A stretch of DNA of 64,000 nt from Dehalococcoides mccartyi CG5 (GTDB taxonomy: Bacteria > Chloroflexota > Dehalococcoidia > Dehalococcoidales > Dehalococcoidaceae): NCBI RefSeq assembly GCF_000830885.1, contig NZ_CP006951.1, forward strand, positions 558,001 through 622,000, in the 5' to 3' direction. The translations under genes and the position numbers were made by a program. Below are positions 8,640 through 15,763 of the stretch, piece by piece. The notes under the pieces were generated by a model. The model searched no databases. It was given only the letters and a program-made list of their open reading frames with translations, and was not told the origin of the DNA. How positions within the stretch are numbered: the stretch's first letter is position 1; every line of letters starts with the position of its first letter.

Positions 8640-8679
8640 TTTTTAGATTCCTCTCACCATTATTAACCAAAAAACCTAA

Positions 8680-8716
8680 AGCCTCCCAGCCGAGTTAAAC
8701 GGTTGAGAGGCTTTTG
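8680..8716 (-). terminator. Terminator after the shorter alanine-rich gene
   Basis: On the minus strand GCCTCTCA (8711-8704) pairs with TGGGAGGC (8688-8681) with one G-U pair, followed by a T-rich stretch. The wobble pair forms only in the minus-strand RNA, which fixes the direction. Sequence is related to the terminator at 6005-6047, so gene and terminator were probably duplicated together. Confidence 0.7.
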
Positions 8717-8780
8717 TATCAGGTTTGACCACCACGAAGTGATTATATCACCCGTAATAGACCATCAACAAGATATATTA

Positions 8781-10187
8781 TTAAATCAAGGCGCCAAGAG
8801 CAGTAGCAATAAGTACTGCTGCGAATACTATACTAAGGTTAATTACTACCAGAATTACGATCCATTCCCAGCTGGTAAGGCGTTTGATGACGGCTTTGAC
8901 CAGAGCCTCCTCGGCCTTGGCAAGTGCCTCTTCAGCAGCTCTACGCGCACTTTGGGCAACTTCTTCGGCTGTCTGCCTGACCCGTGATACCTCTGCTACG
9001 GCTCTATCTGCAGCAGCTCTGGCGGTAGTTTCAGCGCCGGTGGCCCGTTCAGCAGCAGCTTTGGCGGTAGCTTCAGCACCGGTGGCTCGCTCAGCGGCAG
9101 ATTTGGCGGTGCTTTCAGCCCGGCTAGCTAGCTCTTGCAAGATGGACATAGCAGTCCGGATAGCATCATCGCCGGCTTTGTCTGCAGATACAGCTTGCTG
9201 AGCCATGTTTTCGGCAATTTTAAAACCATTGGCAGCAGATTCTTTGGCCATTCGGCCAGCTTCATCAACTGCTGTTGCCAATTTGCCGCTAACCTTGGTG
9301 GCAGCTTCAATGGCTTCATCTCCGGCCACATCGGCCATTTCAGCCTTGTGGGACAATTGTTCAGATAAGTGTAAAGCAGATATCGCCATTTCCTTGGCTT
9401 TGCGCCCGGCATCATCAGCGGTTTTACCTGCTTCGGTAGTTAGTTTGATAGTGGCATCTTTGCCGGCAGATTTGGCGGCAGCTATAGCGGCTGCAACTTC
9501 AACACTGTTTTTTTCAGCCTGTTTAATAAGCCTCTCAAGGGCTTCTTTGGCGGCTTTTGCAATTTCTTCAGCCCTGATTGCAGCTTGTTCAGCGGCTCTT
9601 TGGGCAGCTAAGGCAGCTTCTTTTGAGGAACGGGCAACTTCATCAGCTTTAGCAGTTGCTTCCTCAGCAGCATATATGGCGGCTCTAGCCGTTTCTTCGG
9701 CACGCATGGCGGCTTCTTCAGCCCGTCTGGCGGCTTCTTCAGCAGATAAACTAGCTTGAGCAGCTGCCTCAGCGGCAGAGGCTCTAGCTTTTTCGCTGGC
9801 TTCTTCAGCCGCTTTCTTGAAAGTTTCAGCTGCTTTTACTGCGGCCCTATCAGCTTCTACTGAACGTAAAATAGCTTCCTGAGCCTTTGCAGTAGCTTCG
9901 GCAGCTTTAGCAACTGCTTCGGCAGCAGCTTTTTTGGCTACCGCTGCAGCGTTTTCGCCTGCAAGCCGGGCATCTTCAGCCCGTTTTTCCGCCACCTCAG
10001 CGGCACGCATAGAAGTACCGGCAGATGCACTTGCTTGTTTGGCTGCTTCCTCTGCACGTCTGGCAGCTTCCGCGGCAGCGCGGATATTGGCTTCCATTTC
10101 GTCCAGAATGATAGGCAGAGGCTTGGTCATAATCTTGGGACCGGGTTGGTCTACATGCTGACCCAGAGCGGGGCTTTTATTCTCCAT
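8781..10187 (-). CDS. Alanine-rich coiled-coil protein with C-terminal membrane anchor, paralogue
   Basis: A 468-residue shorter version of the neighbouring 843-residue protein. The N-terminal KIMTKPLPIILDEMEANI motif, the region around AGDEAIEAATKVSGKLA, and the final LTSWEWIVILVVINLSIVF anchor are shared; the middle helical repeats are fewer. Near residues 355-395 a 14-residue unit (AAERATGAEATAKA) is repeated almost exactly. ATG 10187 is preceded by AGAGG; an upstream extension lacks similarity to the paralogue. The two form a duplicated pair, each probably transcribed alone. Function unknown. Confidence 0.85.
   Translation of the reverse strand: MENKSPALGQHVDQPGPKIMTKPLPIILDEMEANIRAAAEAARRAEEAAKQASASAGTSMRAAEVAEKRAEDARLAGENAAAVAKKAAAEAVAKAAEATAKAQEAILRSVEADRAAVKAAETFKKAAEEASEKARASAAEAAAQASLSAEEAARRAEEAAMRAEETARAAIYAAEEATAKADEVARSSKEAALAAQRAAEQAAIRAEEIAKAAKEALERLIKQAEKNSVEVAAAIAAAKSAGKDATIKLTTEAGKTADDAGRKAKEMAISALHLSEQLSHKAEMADVAGDEAIEAATKVSGKLATAVDEAGRMAKESAANGFKIAENMAQQAVSADKAGDDAIRTAMSILQELASRAESTAKSAAERATGAEATAKAAAERATGAETTARAAADRAVAEVSRVRQTAEEVAQSARRAAEEALAKAEEALVKAVIKRLTSWEWIVILVVINLSIVFAAVLIATALGALI
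9010..9119 (-). repeat. 42-base tandem repeat
   Basis: Two nearly identical 42-base units (9010-9051 and 9052-9093), with a third degenerate copy beginning at 9094. The near-identity at DNA level suggests a recent slippage expansion inside the coding sequence. Confidence 0.75.
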
Positions 10188-10689
10188 TTCATCCTCTTTC
10201 CTTGGCCGGCTAGTAGTACCAATGCCACAAATAGCCGTTGCCAAAAACTATATATAGCTCTGACAATTAAAACGCACTATTAAACAAGCAAGTACTTATA
10301 TATCACTCACGTGTAGTCTAATCTATGCTCAAGGCAGAGTCAATACGAAATCATGAGTGATCAAGAATAAATTCTATTATGTAAAGAAGTCTTAATGGGT
10401 TACATTGTAGAAATTTTAGTAGAAATGGGTAAATATATCTGTGTTAAATTACCCGAAGAAAAAATACTGCTTAGTAACATATAGATAATGCTGCCAAATT
10501 GGATTGGCAATATTTTATATAATTTGTAAACCTTCGTTTCTGTGGATGTGAAGAACGCCTGCTGATATAGTACTTGAAGGTAATCAATTGTTGTCCTAGA
10601 AGACCTTTTGCCGGGTGATCAATAATATACTGGCATAGCGAAAGATAATTGGGGGTTATGTTGAGCTATGATTTCAGGTTTGAATTTAG
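10188..10689. other. AT-rich intergenic region without a recognisable gene
   Basis: About 500 bases with frequent stops in all frames and no tRNA or other RNA family I recognise. It holds an inverted repeat ATCACTCA / TGAGTGAT (near 10303 and 10354), each arm beside a short AT run. It must include the promoter of the minus-strand alanine-rich gene, but I cannot single out a convincing pair of boxes. Confidence 0.5.
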
Positions 10690-10774
10690 TGGTGGGGAAG
10701 CGGGGACTCGAACCCCGACGCCTTTCGACACATGATCCTAAGTCATGCCCGTCTGCCAATTCCGGCACTCCCCC
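10690..10774 (-). tRNA. tRNA-Leu (anticodon TAG)
   Basis: On the minus strand GGGGGAG pairs with CTTCCCC, followed by A and an encoded CCA. The anticodon stem CATGA/TCATG encloses CTTAGGA with TAG in the middle. The long variable arm typical of leucine tRNAs is present (TGTCGAAAGGCG region). Confidence 0.96.
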
Positions 10775-10787
10775 ACTTTGAAAGTAC

Positions 10788-10816
10788 ATATTAACATTTT
10801 GTGATGTGCCTCTCAA
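10788..10816 (-). promoter_or_regulatory. Promoter of tRNA-Leu
   Basis: On the minus strand TTGAGA (10816-10811), a 17-base spacer and TAATAT (10793-10788), 14 bases before the tRNA. Confidence 0.75.
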
Positions 10817-10836
10817 GCTAAAGACAGATAATCAGT

Positions 10837-10865
10837 TTGACAAGCGGGCCTTTCCATTATAACAT
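10837..10865 (+). promoter_or_regulatory. Promoter of the zinc-ribbon gene, predicting a leaderless mRNA
   Basis: TTGACA (10837-10842), a 17-base spacer, TAACAT (10860-10865). The ATG at 10872 begins six bases later, where transcription would be expected to start. Confidence 0.65.
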
Positions 10866-10871
10866 CACTCT

Positions 10872-11240
10872 ATGATTGTTCTGTTTGGAAACAAAGCTTA
10901 CTTTGATATTTTAGGATATATGGTCACTACCTGTCCGGGATGCAAGACCACCTCCGTAATGACTGTCGAGCAGCAACGCAAAAAACTTACGGTTTATTTT
11001 ATTCCCACCTTTGATTTTTCCCGTAAGCAATACATGTATTGCGGCCATTGCCATGAGCGGTTTGAAATTGATAAAAGTCTCCAATCCACGGTGAAAGCTC
11101 GCCTGCTTAGCAAAAAACAGATGGAAAAACTGATGGTGGAACTGGAGATGGAAAAACCCCGGTACGAATGTGCAAATTGTGAATCAAGAATAGAAGCCGG
11201 TATGAAGTTCTGTCCTCAATGCGGAAATAATTTGGGTTGA
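10872..11240 (+). CDS. Zinc-ribbon protein with two CxxC pairs at each end
   Basis: A 122-residue soluble protein. The first ribbon uses CPGC (about residue 21) and CGHC (about 56); the second uses CANC and CPQC at the C terminus. The opening MIVLFGNKAY resembles the usual start of this zinc-ribbon family (MFLIFGF-type), which supports ATG 10872 over the internal ATG at 10920. No Shine-Dalgarno precedes 10872 but a good promoter does, so translation may be leaderless. The role is unknown. The next gene follows after ten bases on the same strand, so they are probably co-transcribed. Confidence 0.75.
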   Translation: MIVLFGNKAYFDILGYMVTTCPGCKTTSVMTVEQQRKKLTVYFIPTFDFSRKQYMYCGHCHERFEIDKSLQSTVKARLLSKKQMEKLMVELEMEKPRYECANCESRIEAGMKFCPQCGNNLG

Positions 11241-11250
11241 CGGTGAATGC

Positions 11251-11913
11251 ATGTACGAAAATATTGCCCAAAACATAAGAGATATTCTGGCGGAGCTACC
11301 GCCTGACGTAGTGCTTGTGGCAGCTGTCAAAAAACGCCAACCGGCTGAAATATTAGCTGCTATAGCCGCTGGGGTAAAAATTATCGGGCATAACTATCTC
11401 TCCGAGGCTGAAGAAACCTATCCTTTTATCGGTGATAAGGCCGAGTGGCACTTTATCGGAAAACTCCAATCAAATAAATGCAAAAAGATAGCCCGACTGT
11501 TCTCAGTTGTGGAAACAGTGGATAGCTTTGAAATAGCATCTGAGCTAAATCGCAGAGCCGCCGAAATTGATAAAGTTATGTCGGTTTTTATAGAAATAAA
11601 CAGCGGCAGGGAAAAACAGAAATCAGGGGTATTGCCTGAAGAAACTGTAGAACTGGCAAAGCGGATATCCGGCTTGTCTAATCTTAAACTGGCCGGTTTG
11701 ATGACTATGGGGCCGGCACTGGAAGATCCTGAGGAACTCCGCACCATATTCCGTCTTACCAAGATAAAATTTGACGAAATAGCTGTTATGGGTTTGCCGA
11801 ACACCGAGCTTAAGTTTCTTTCCATGGGCATGTCAGTCTCTTACAAAGTGGCCGTTCAGGAAGGGACCAATCTGGTTAGGTTGGGCACGCGTATCTTTGG
11901 CAACCGCCCCTAG
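11251..11913 (+). CDS. YggS-family pyridoxal-phosphate homeostasis protein
   Basis: A 220-residue single-domain PLP-binding protein of the alanine-racemase fold. It has the PLP lysine in VAAVKKR (about residue 28), the EWHFIGKLQSNK segment, GLMTMGP and a final LSMGMSVSYKVAVQEGTNLVRLGTRIFG. Members bind PLP without a known reaction and balance vitamin B6 and amino-acid pools. It overlaps the convergent HAD gene by four bases. Confidence 0.93.
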   Translation: MYENIAQNIRDILAELPPDVVLVAAVKKRQPAEILAAIAAGVKIIGHNYLSEAEETYPFIGDKAEWHFIGKLQSNKCKKIARLFSVVETVDSFEIASELNRRAAEIDKVMSVFIEINSGREKQKSGVLPEETVELAKRISGLSNLKLAGLMTMGPALEDPEELRTIFRLTKIKFDEIAVMGLPNTELKFLSMGMSVSYKVAVQEGTNLVRLGTRIFGNRP

Positions 11914-12569
11914 CGGGGTATTGTTTTCAGACGGGATACAACGTCATGCAGGTCTTGAAACGGATAACAGGGTAAATTGCTCTGTTTAAAGCGGTCTAGA
12001 AGCATATCCGTAGCAAAAGTATATTCACAAAGTTTGGCGGGTGGGAAATCCGAAGGGCCGTTGCCTGCATAAATGACCTGATAGTTCTGTGAGATAAAAT
12101 GATTGGTATAGCTTTCCTTAAAACCATTCTCCACCATTTTGCCGTCGGGGCCGTAATAGCGGGCATCCAGCCCGTTACTGGTGAAAAGTGTACGAGCAGC
12201 GTTTATCTCAATATCCTTAAATCCCAGTTCTTCCAACATGGTATGAATATAAAAGTCTAATCCATTGCTTACCACCGAAAAGCGGATATTTTCCTGGCGG
12301 CAGTAATTGATAAGTTCATATATGCCTTTCTTGGGTACGGCATTCTTGCGGATAAATTCAACCAGTGTTTCCCTGTCTTCCTTTACCAGTGCAAAAGCCC
12401 TGTAGTTAAAATCACCCACACTTATTTTGCCTTGTTGATACTCGCGTAAAATGGCACACCAATCACCTTGAGCATATTTCTCAAGTATTAAAAAGCTTAC
12501 ATCCCCTTCGGTAAGGGTGCCGTCAAAATCACTCTGAAACATTAGTTTCGGGTTATGAGAAAAAGGCAT
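11910..12569 (-). CDS. HAD-family phosphatase, MtnX/phosphoserine-phosphatase-like
   Basis: A 219-residue cytosolic protein with the HAD motif I SDFDGTLTEGD near residue 13 (nucleophile and acid Asp), motif II VVSNGLDFYI near residue 94, and motif III/IV region YAGNGPSDFPPA. The helical cap with QGKISVGDF resembles MtnX, the methionine-salvage phosphatase, but no other salvage genes are nearby, so the substrate is open. Confidence 0.8.
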   Translation of the reverse strand: MPFSHNPKLMFQSDFDGTLTEGDVSFLILEKYAQGDWCAILREYQQGKISVGDFNYRAFALVKEDRETLVEFIRKNAVPKKGIYELINYCRQENIRFSVVSNGLDFYIHTMLEELGFKDIEINAARTLFTSNGLDARYYGPDGKMVENGFKESYTNHFISQNYQVIYAGNGPSDFPPAKLCEYTFATDMLLDRFKQSNLPCYPFQDLHDVVSRLKTIPR

Positions 12570-12592
12570 ATATAACAGTCCTATTCGTTTGG

Positions 12593-13096
12593 CTATTCAC
12601 GGATTTCTTCGGGCATTTCATCATCCGGCCCTATCTCGTGCAATTGGTCTTCACTCTCAAGGTGGTCTATATAAAGGATACCGTCCAGATGTTCGGTTTC
12701 ATGTTCCAGTAGCTGGGCTACAATACCGGTTCCTTTTATACGGCAGGCCTTGCCATGGCGGTCAAGACCTTTGGCAGTTACTGTTTCGGCTCTGGTAAGT
12801 TCACCAAAATAACCCGGAATGGAGAGACAACCTTCGGTAACCTGTCTCTGACCTTCTTTTTTGACAATCTCCGGGTTGATAAGCACGGTGGCTTCTTTGG
12901 TATCTGGTTCACGGAAAACCACTAACCTTAAAGATACGCCTACTTGAGGGGCGGCTAACCCCGCTCCGTCAGCGCTATTCATAGTTTCTATCATGTCATC
13001 AATGAGAGTTTGGATAGAACCATCAATAGAAGGCACTTTTTTGGCTTTTTTCCTTAAAACTGGCTCAGGCAACTCACAGATGCGGCGGATAGCCAT
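12593..13096 (-). CDS. def: Peptide deformylase
   Basis: A 167-residue metalloenzyme that removes formyl groups from nascent proteins. All three motifs are visible: [10 protein letters not shown] near residue 44, EGCLSIPG near 88, and [11 protein letters not shown] near 130. The metal motif reads HETEH instead of the more usual HExDH; the three ligands (Cys and both His) are kept. It sits 23 bases upstream of the HAD phosphatase on the same strand, so the two may share a transcript. Confidence 0.95.
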   Translation of the reverse strand: MAIRRICELPEPVLRKKAKKVPSIDGSIQTLIDDMIETMNSADGAGLAAPQVGVSLRLVVFREPDTKEATVLINPEIVKKEGQRQVTEGCLSIPGYFGELTRAETVTAKGLDRHGKACRIKGTGIVAQLLEHETEHLDGILYIDHLESEDQLHEIGPDDEMPEEIRE

Positions 13097-13180
13097 GAAA
13101 CATTTCTCCGTTTACGAATTAGTTTATAAAATTACACTATAACTATAACATATTTAGCTTTACCGGACAAAAATTCAGAC

Positions 13181-13209
13181 TTGCTCAAAGTTAATCTCTG
13201 TGCTACCAT
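13181..13209 (+). promoter_or_regulatory. Promoter of tRNA-Pro
   Basis: TTGCTC (13181-13186), a 17-base spacer and TACCAT (13204-13209), 12 bases before the tRNA. Confidence 0.6.
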
Positions 13210-13221
13210 ATCTTGCACAGT

Positions 13222-13298
13222 CGGGGTGTAGCGCAGCCTGGTAGCGCACCTGAATGGGGTTCAGGTGGTCGGAGGTTCAAATCCTCTCACCCCGACCA
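13222..13298 (+). tRNA. tRNA-Pro (anticodon GGG)
   Basis: The acceptor stem CGGGGTG pairs with CACCCCG, followed by A and CCA. The stem CCTGA/TCAGG encloses ATGGGGT with GGG at the anticodon position. The T arm GGAGGTTCAAATCCTCT is canonical. Confidence 0.97.
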
Positions 13299-13313
13299 TT
13301 TTCTCTAAACTAA

Positions 13314-13342
13314 AGCCCTCTTTCAAAAGAGGGCTTTTTTAT
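13314..13342 (+). terminator. Terminator after tRNA-Pro
   Basis: AGCCCTCTT (13314-13322) pairs perfectly with AAGAGGGCT (13327-13335) across a four-base loop, followed by TTTTTTATT. Confidence 0.9.
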
Positions 13343-13381
13343 TAGGTAAATAATTAATCTTATGTAGCTATATGATTTAGC

Positions 13382-14185
13382 TTAAGAACCACCCGCCAGT
13401 GCTCCGCCAAATACCTGCCAGGCAAGAGCTGTCTTGGCTGTAAGGCTCAGGAATATATAAACCCTCTCACCGAATAGATAATCCCGCCACTTGCCTACTT
13501 TTTTGTACTGCAGCCACATATTTAAAGCGAAGCTGAAGAAGAAAATGAACAGAGTAGGCAAAATGAAGTAAACAAAGGTTGGAATATTATCGCTGGCTTG
13601 TGATATTGCTCCGAAGAAATAAATACTGATAGCTACCCATGGCATAAATCCGGCAAAACACCCGAAAGTATAAGAAAGCCAGTTGGTTTTGGGAGTAGTC
13701 TGGTTGTGAAGCTCCATCATCAGCCCGAACAGGTTCATGGCGGCATTTGCCCCGAAAATAGCAATCAAAGTAGCCACGTCATATATGCCGCTAAGCATGG
13801 CAATCAGGACAATCATAATGGAGGAACTCAAGGCATATTCATACCAGCGGGCGTAGTTAATGCCTTTGCTAAGGTTTGTCTTGTACCATTCAAATACGCC
13901 CGGTGAAGACAGCAGGAAGTGGGCTATGGCCGAAAGCAATAGGAATATAGCTACCATAGGGCCTATGGGCAGGTCAAATAGCATTTCCGGTGGTTTAAAA
14001 GTAATGCCGCCGGGGCCGCCGCCAATAAAGTTGGTAGTGACCGGGAGCGAAAAATTGTTGCTAAGAAACAGAATAAGTATTGACTGGGCCAAATGGAAAC
14101 TACCCATAACGAGGTTGTAAACCCGCAGTTTCTTAAAGGTTTGCAACTGGTTTGATTCAGACTGTTTAGCTTTCTTGTTAGCCAT
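13382..14185 (-). CDS. Heliorhodopsin
   Basis: A 267-residue seven-helix membrane protein of the heliorhodopsin family, retinal-binding proteins with inverted topology and mostly sensory or unknown roles. The Schiff-base lysine is K251 in SLTAKTALAWQVFG (helix 7). Helix 3 has YARWYEYALSSSIMI with E116 at the counterion position, and the long first loop between helices 1 and 2 is present. ATG 14185 has AGGAGG five bases upstream. It is third in an operon after a hydrolase and a DUF2177 membrane protein. No retinal-forming dioxygenase is in the window, so the source of retinal is unclear. The family call is strong; the function is not known. Confidence 0.92.
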   Translation of the reverse strand: MANKKAKQSESNQLQTFKKLRVYNLVMGSFHLAQSILILFLSNNFSLPVTTNFIGGGPGGITFKPPEMLFDLPIGPMVAIFLLLSAIAHFLLSSPGVFEWYKTNLSKGINYARWYEYALSSSIMIVLIAMLSGIYDVATLIAIFGANAAMNLFGLMMELHNQTTPKTNWLSYTFGCFAGFMPWVAISIYFFGAISQASDNIPTFVYFILPTLFIFFFSFALNMWLQYKKVGKWRDYLFGERVYIFLSLTAKTALAWQVFGGALAGGS

Positions 14186-14242
14186 GTTGCCTCCTATTAC
14201 CCTTTCTTTGTTGGCAGAAAAACAGGCAAACTCCTAGAAAGG

Positions 14243-14644
14243 TTACAGACTATACAAAATACCGCCTGTTAAACCGGCGGCAGCACCCAAAAAAGTCCCC
14301 CAGCCTATATCTACCAGAGCCATTTTCAGGCTGAAGCTATTAAGGGTGGAATAATTAGTCAAGTCGTGAATGCCATAAGTAATAAACCCGAAAAGGCCGC
14401 CATACGCCAGAGCAGCAAAAATATTATCTTCCGCTAAAGGCAGTGCCATGGCTACGATACCCAAACTGATAAGCAGATAAACCAGTATGGCCGAAGGCCA
14501 GTCAGGTGACATCCCTCCTCCGCTCCAGCGGGCAATAGGAGAAAGTTCGGTTACATAAAATTTTTTGGCAATCAATCCAATCCAGATAAGATCCAGAACA
14601 AAGACAAGCACCAACACTATCAAGTAGACCAGTAGACTGCTCAT
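14243..14644 (-). CDS. DUF2177-family membrane protein
   Basis: A 133-residue protein with four membrane segments. It has DLIWIGLIAKKFY near residue 18 and GIHDLTNYSTL near 90, both signatures of DUF2177. The function is unknown in the family. The start has AAGGAGG seven bases upstream and lies ten bases after the hydrolase; the heliorhodopsin gene follows after 57 bases, so the three are probably one transcript. Confidence 0.82.
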   Translation of the reverse strand: MSSLLVYLIVLVLVFVLDLIWIGLIAKKFYVTELSPIARWSGGGMSPDWPSAILVYLLISLGIVAMALPLAEDNIFAALAYGGLFGFITYGIHDLTNYSTLNSFSLKMALVDIGWGTFLGAAAGLTGGILYSL

Positions 14645-14653
14645 CTTTCCTCC

Positions 14654-15313
14654 TTAAACTTGCTTTTCCATGTATTCTATAAACCAGCCACCTGCCAGTT
14701 CGGCTACTTTTTCCAATGCACCCGGTTCTTCAAAAAGGTGACCGGCTCCCGGTAATATGCAGAGATGGTTGGGGGCGCGCATTTGCTTTTGAGACTGGGT
14801 ATTCAGCTTTAATACCTGAGAGTCATTTTCGCCAACTATAAATAAAGTGGGAGATTCCACCATGGGCAGCAGTTCTCTGGCAAGGTCAGGCCTTCCCCCC
14901 CTTGAGACAACGGCTTTAATTTGTCTGGGCAGTAATGCGGATGCATAAAGTGCAACTGCGGCCCCGGTGCTTGCCCCGAAATAACCTAACGGCAGGTCTT
15001 GGGTTTCTTCTCTGGCCTTCAGCATTTCGGTTACTTTTATAACCCTGTCTGCCAGAAAACGGAAATTGTAGCGGGTATTGGCAATAAGGATATCCACCAT
15101 ATCCTCTTTGGGTGTCAACAAATCAAATAGAAAGGTAGCCAGCCCGTAGCTGTTTAATTGATGAGCAACCTGACGGTTACGCGGACTCTGGTGGTTAGAA
15201 CCTGAACCATGTACAAATATCACCAGCCCTATAGGTTCTGGTGGTATAGCCAAATCACCGGGCAAATTGGTAGTGCCTATCACAACATTTATGGTTTTTT
15301 CGTATATCTGCAT
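14654..15313 (-). CDS. Alpha/beta hydrolase, dienelactone-hydrolase-like
   Basis: A 219-residue single-domain hydrolase. The oxyanion segment is FVHGSGSNHQS near residue 33. The nucleophile elbow GASTGAAV (Ser near residue 115) is a GxSxG variant. The acid lies in VGENDSQ and the His in GAGHLFEEPG, giving a full catalytic triad. Substrate unknown. First gene of the transcript with DUF2177 and heliorhodopsin. Start ATG 15313 with AGGA seven bases upstream. Confidence 0.82.
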   Translation of the reverse strand: MQIYEKTINVVIGTTNLPGDLAIPPEPIGLVIFVHGSGSNHQSPRNRQVAHQLNSYGLATFLFDLLTPKEDMVDILIANTRYNFRFLADRVIKVTEMLKAREETQDLPLGYFGASTGAAVALYASALLPRQIKAVVSRGGRPDLARELLPMVESPTLFIVGENDSQVLKLNTQSQKQMRAPNHLCILPGAGHLFEEPGALEKVAELAGGWFIEYMEKQV

Positions 15314-15525
15314 AAAAATTCCTAGCTATAGTATAGGATATTACTGTGCCAAAGTCATTATAAATAAAGCAAAGTTGTTAATTTTTATTTAAAAATAGGT
15401 GTTTTCCCATAGGTCAAATAAGTACTAATACGCATTATCTTTGATGGTCAACTATTGTAACCTTCTAACACATACAGACTCTCTACCCCACCGTGTTTGA
15501 GTCAATTAAAGTGGAGGAGGCCGCC
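15314..15525. other. Divergent intergenic region
   Basis: About 210 AT-rich bases between the minus-strand hydrolase operon and the plus-strand CxxC gene. It must carry both promoters. I see AT-rich -10-like boxes (TATACT on the minus strand just upstream of the hydrolase) but no pair with a matching -35 box that I would call. Confidence 0.4.
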
Positions 15526-15690
15526 ATGAAAGTTACAATAAACGCCTGCCCCAAATGTAAAAAGGAAAGGGTCATTCGGATAGAGGACGAAAATAACCTC
15601 TATGAATATCGGGAAAAATATGTGCATCAGGACTGCACTAAGTGTGTAGCAAAAGAAATGGAATCTAAAGCAGTGGGTGCTTCAGCCTGA
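15526..15690 (+). CDS. Small CxxC protein
   Basis: A 54-residue protein with two cysteine pairs, CPKC near residue 8 and a DCTKC segment near residue 37, suggesting a zinc-binding or redox knuckle. ATG 15526 is chosen because GGAGGAGG lies five bases upstream; the longer frame from 15493 has no ribosome site. Standalone gene followed by a strong terminator. Function unknown. Confidence 0.6.
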   Translation: MKVTINACPKCKKERVIRIEDENNLYEYREKYVHQDCTKCVAKEMESKAVGASA

Positions 15691-15708
15691 CCGTTAATAT
15701 GTTATAAA

Positions 15709-15753
15709 ATCAAAGCCCCCCGGTCTTGCAACCCGGGGGCTTTGATTTTAACT
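15709..15753. terminator. Bidirectional terminator between the CxxC gene and hppA
   Basis: TCAAAGCCCCCCGG and CCGGGGGCTTTGA form a long GC-rich stem with A runs on the left and T runs on the right, so it can serve both convergent genes. Confidence 0.85.
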
Positions 15754-15763
15754 AACTATTTTA

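Noticed and set aside
6169-8646. Long plus-strand open frames opposite the alanine-rich gene
   Set aside because: They are a by-product of the GCN-rich repeats read in reverse; they lack ribosome sites and are themselves Ala and Ser low-complexity. The same holds for the frames opposite 8781-10187.
10619-10816. 65-codon minus-strand frame
   Set aside because: It consists mainly of the tRNA-Leu gene read as protein.
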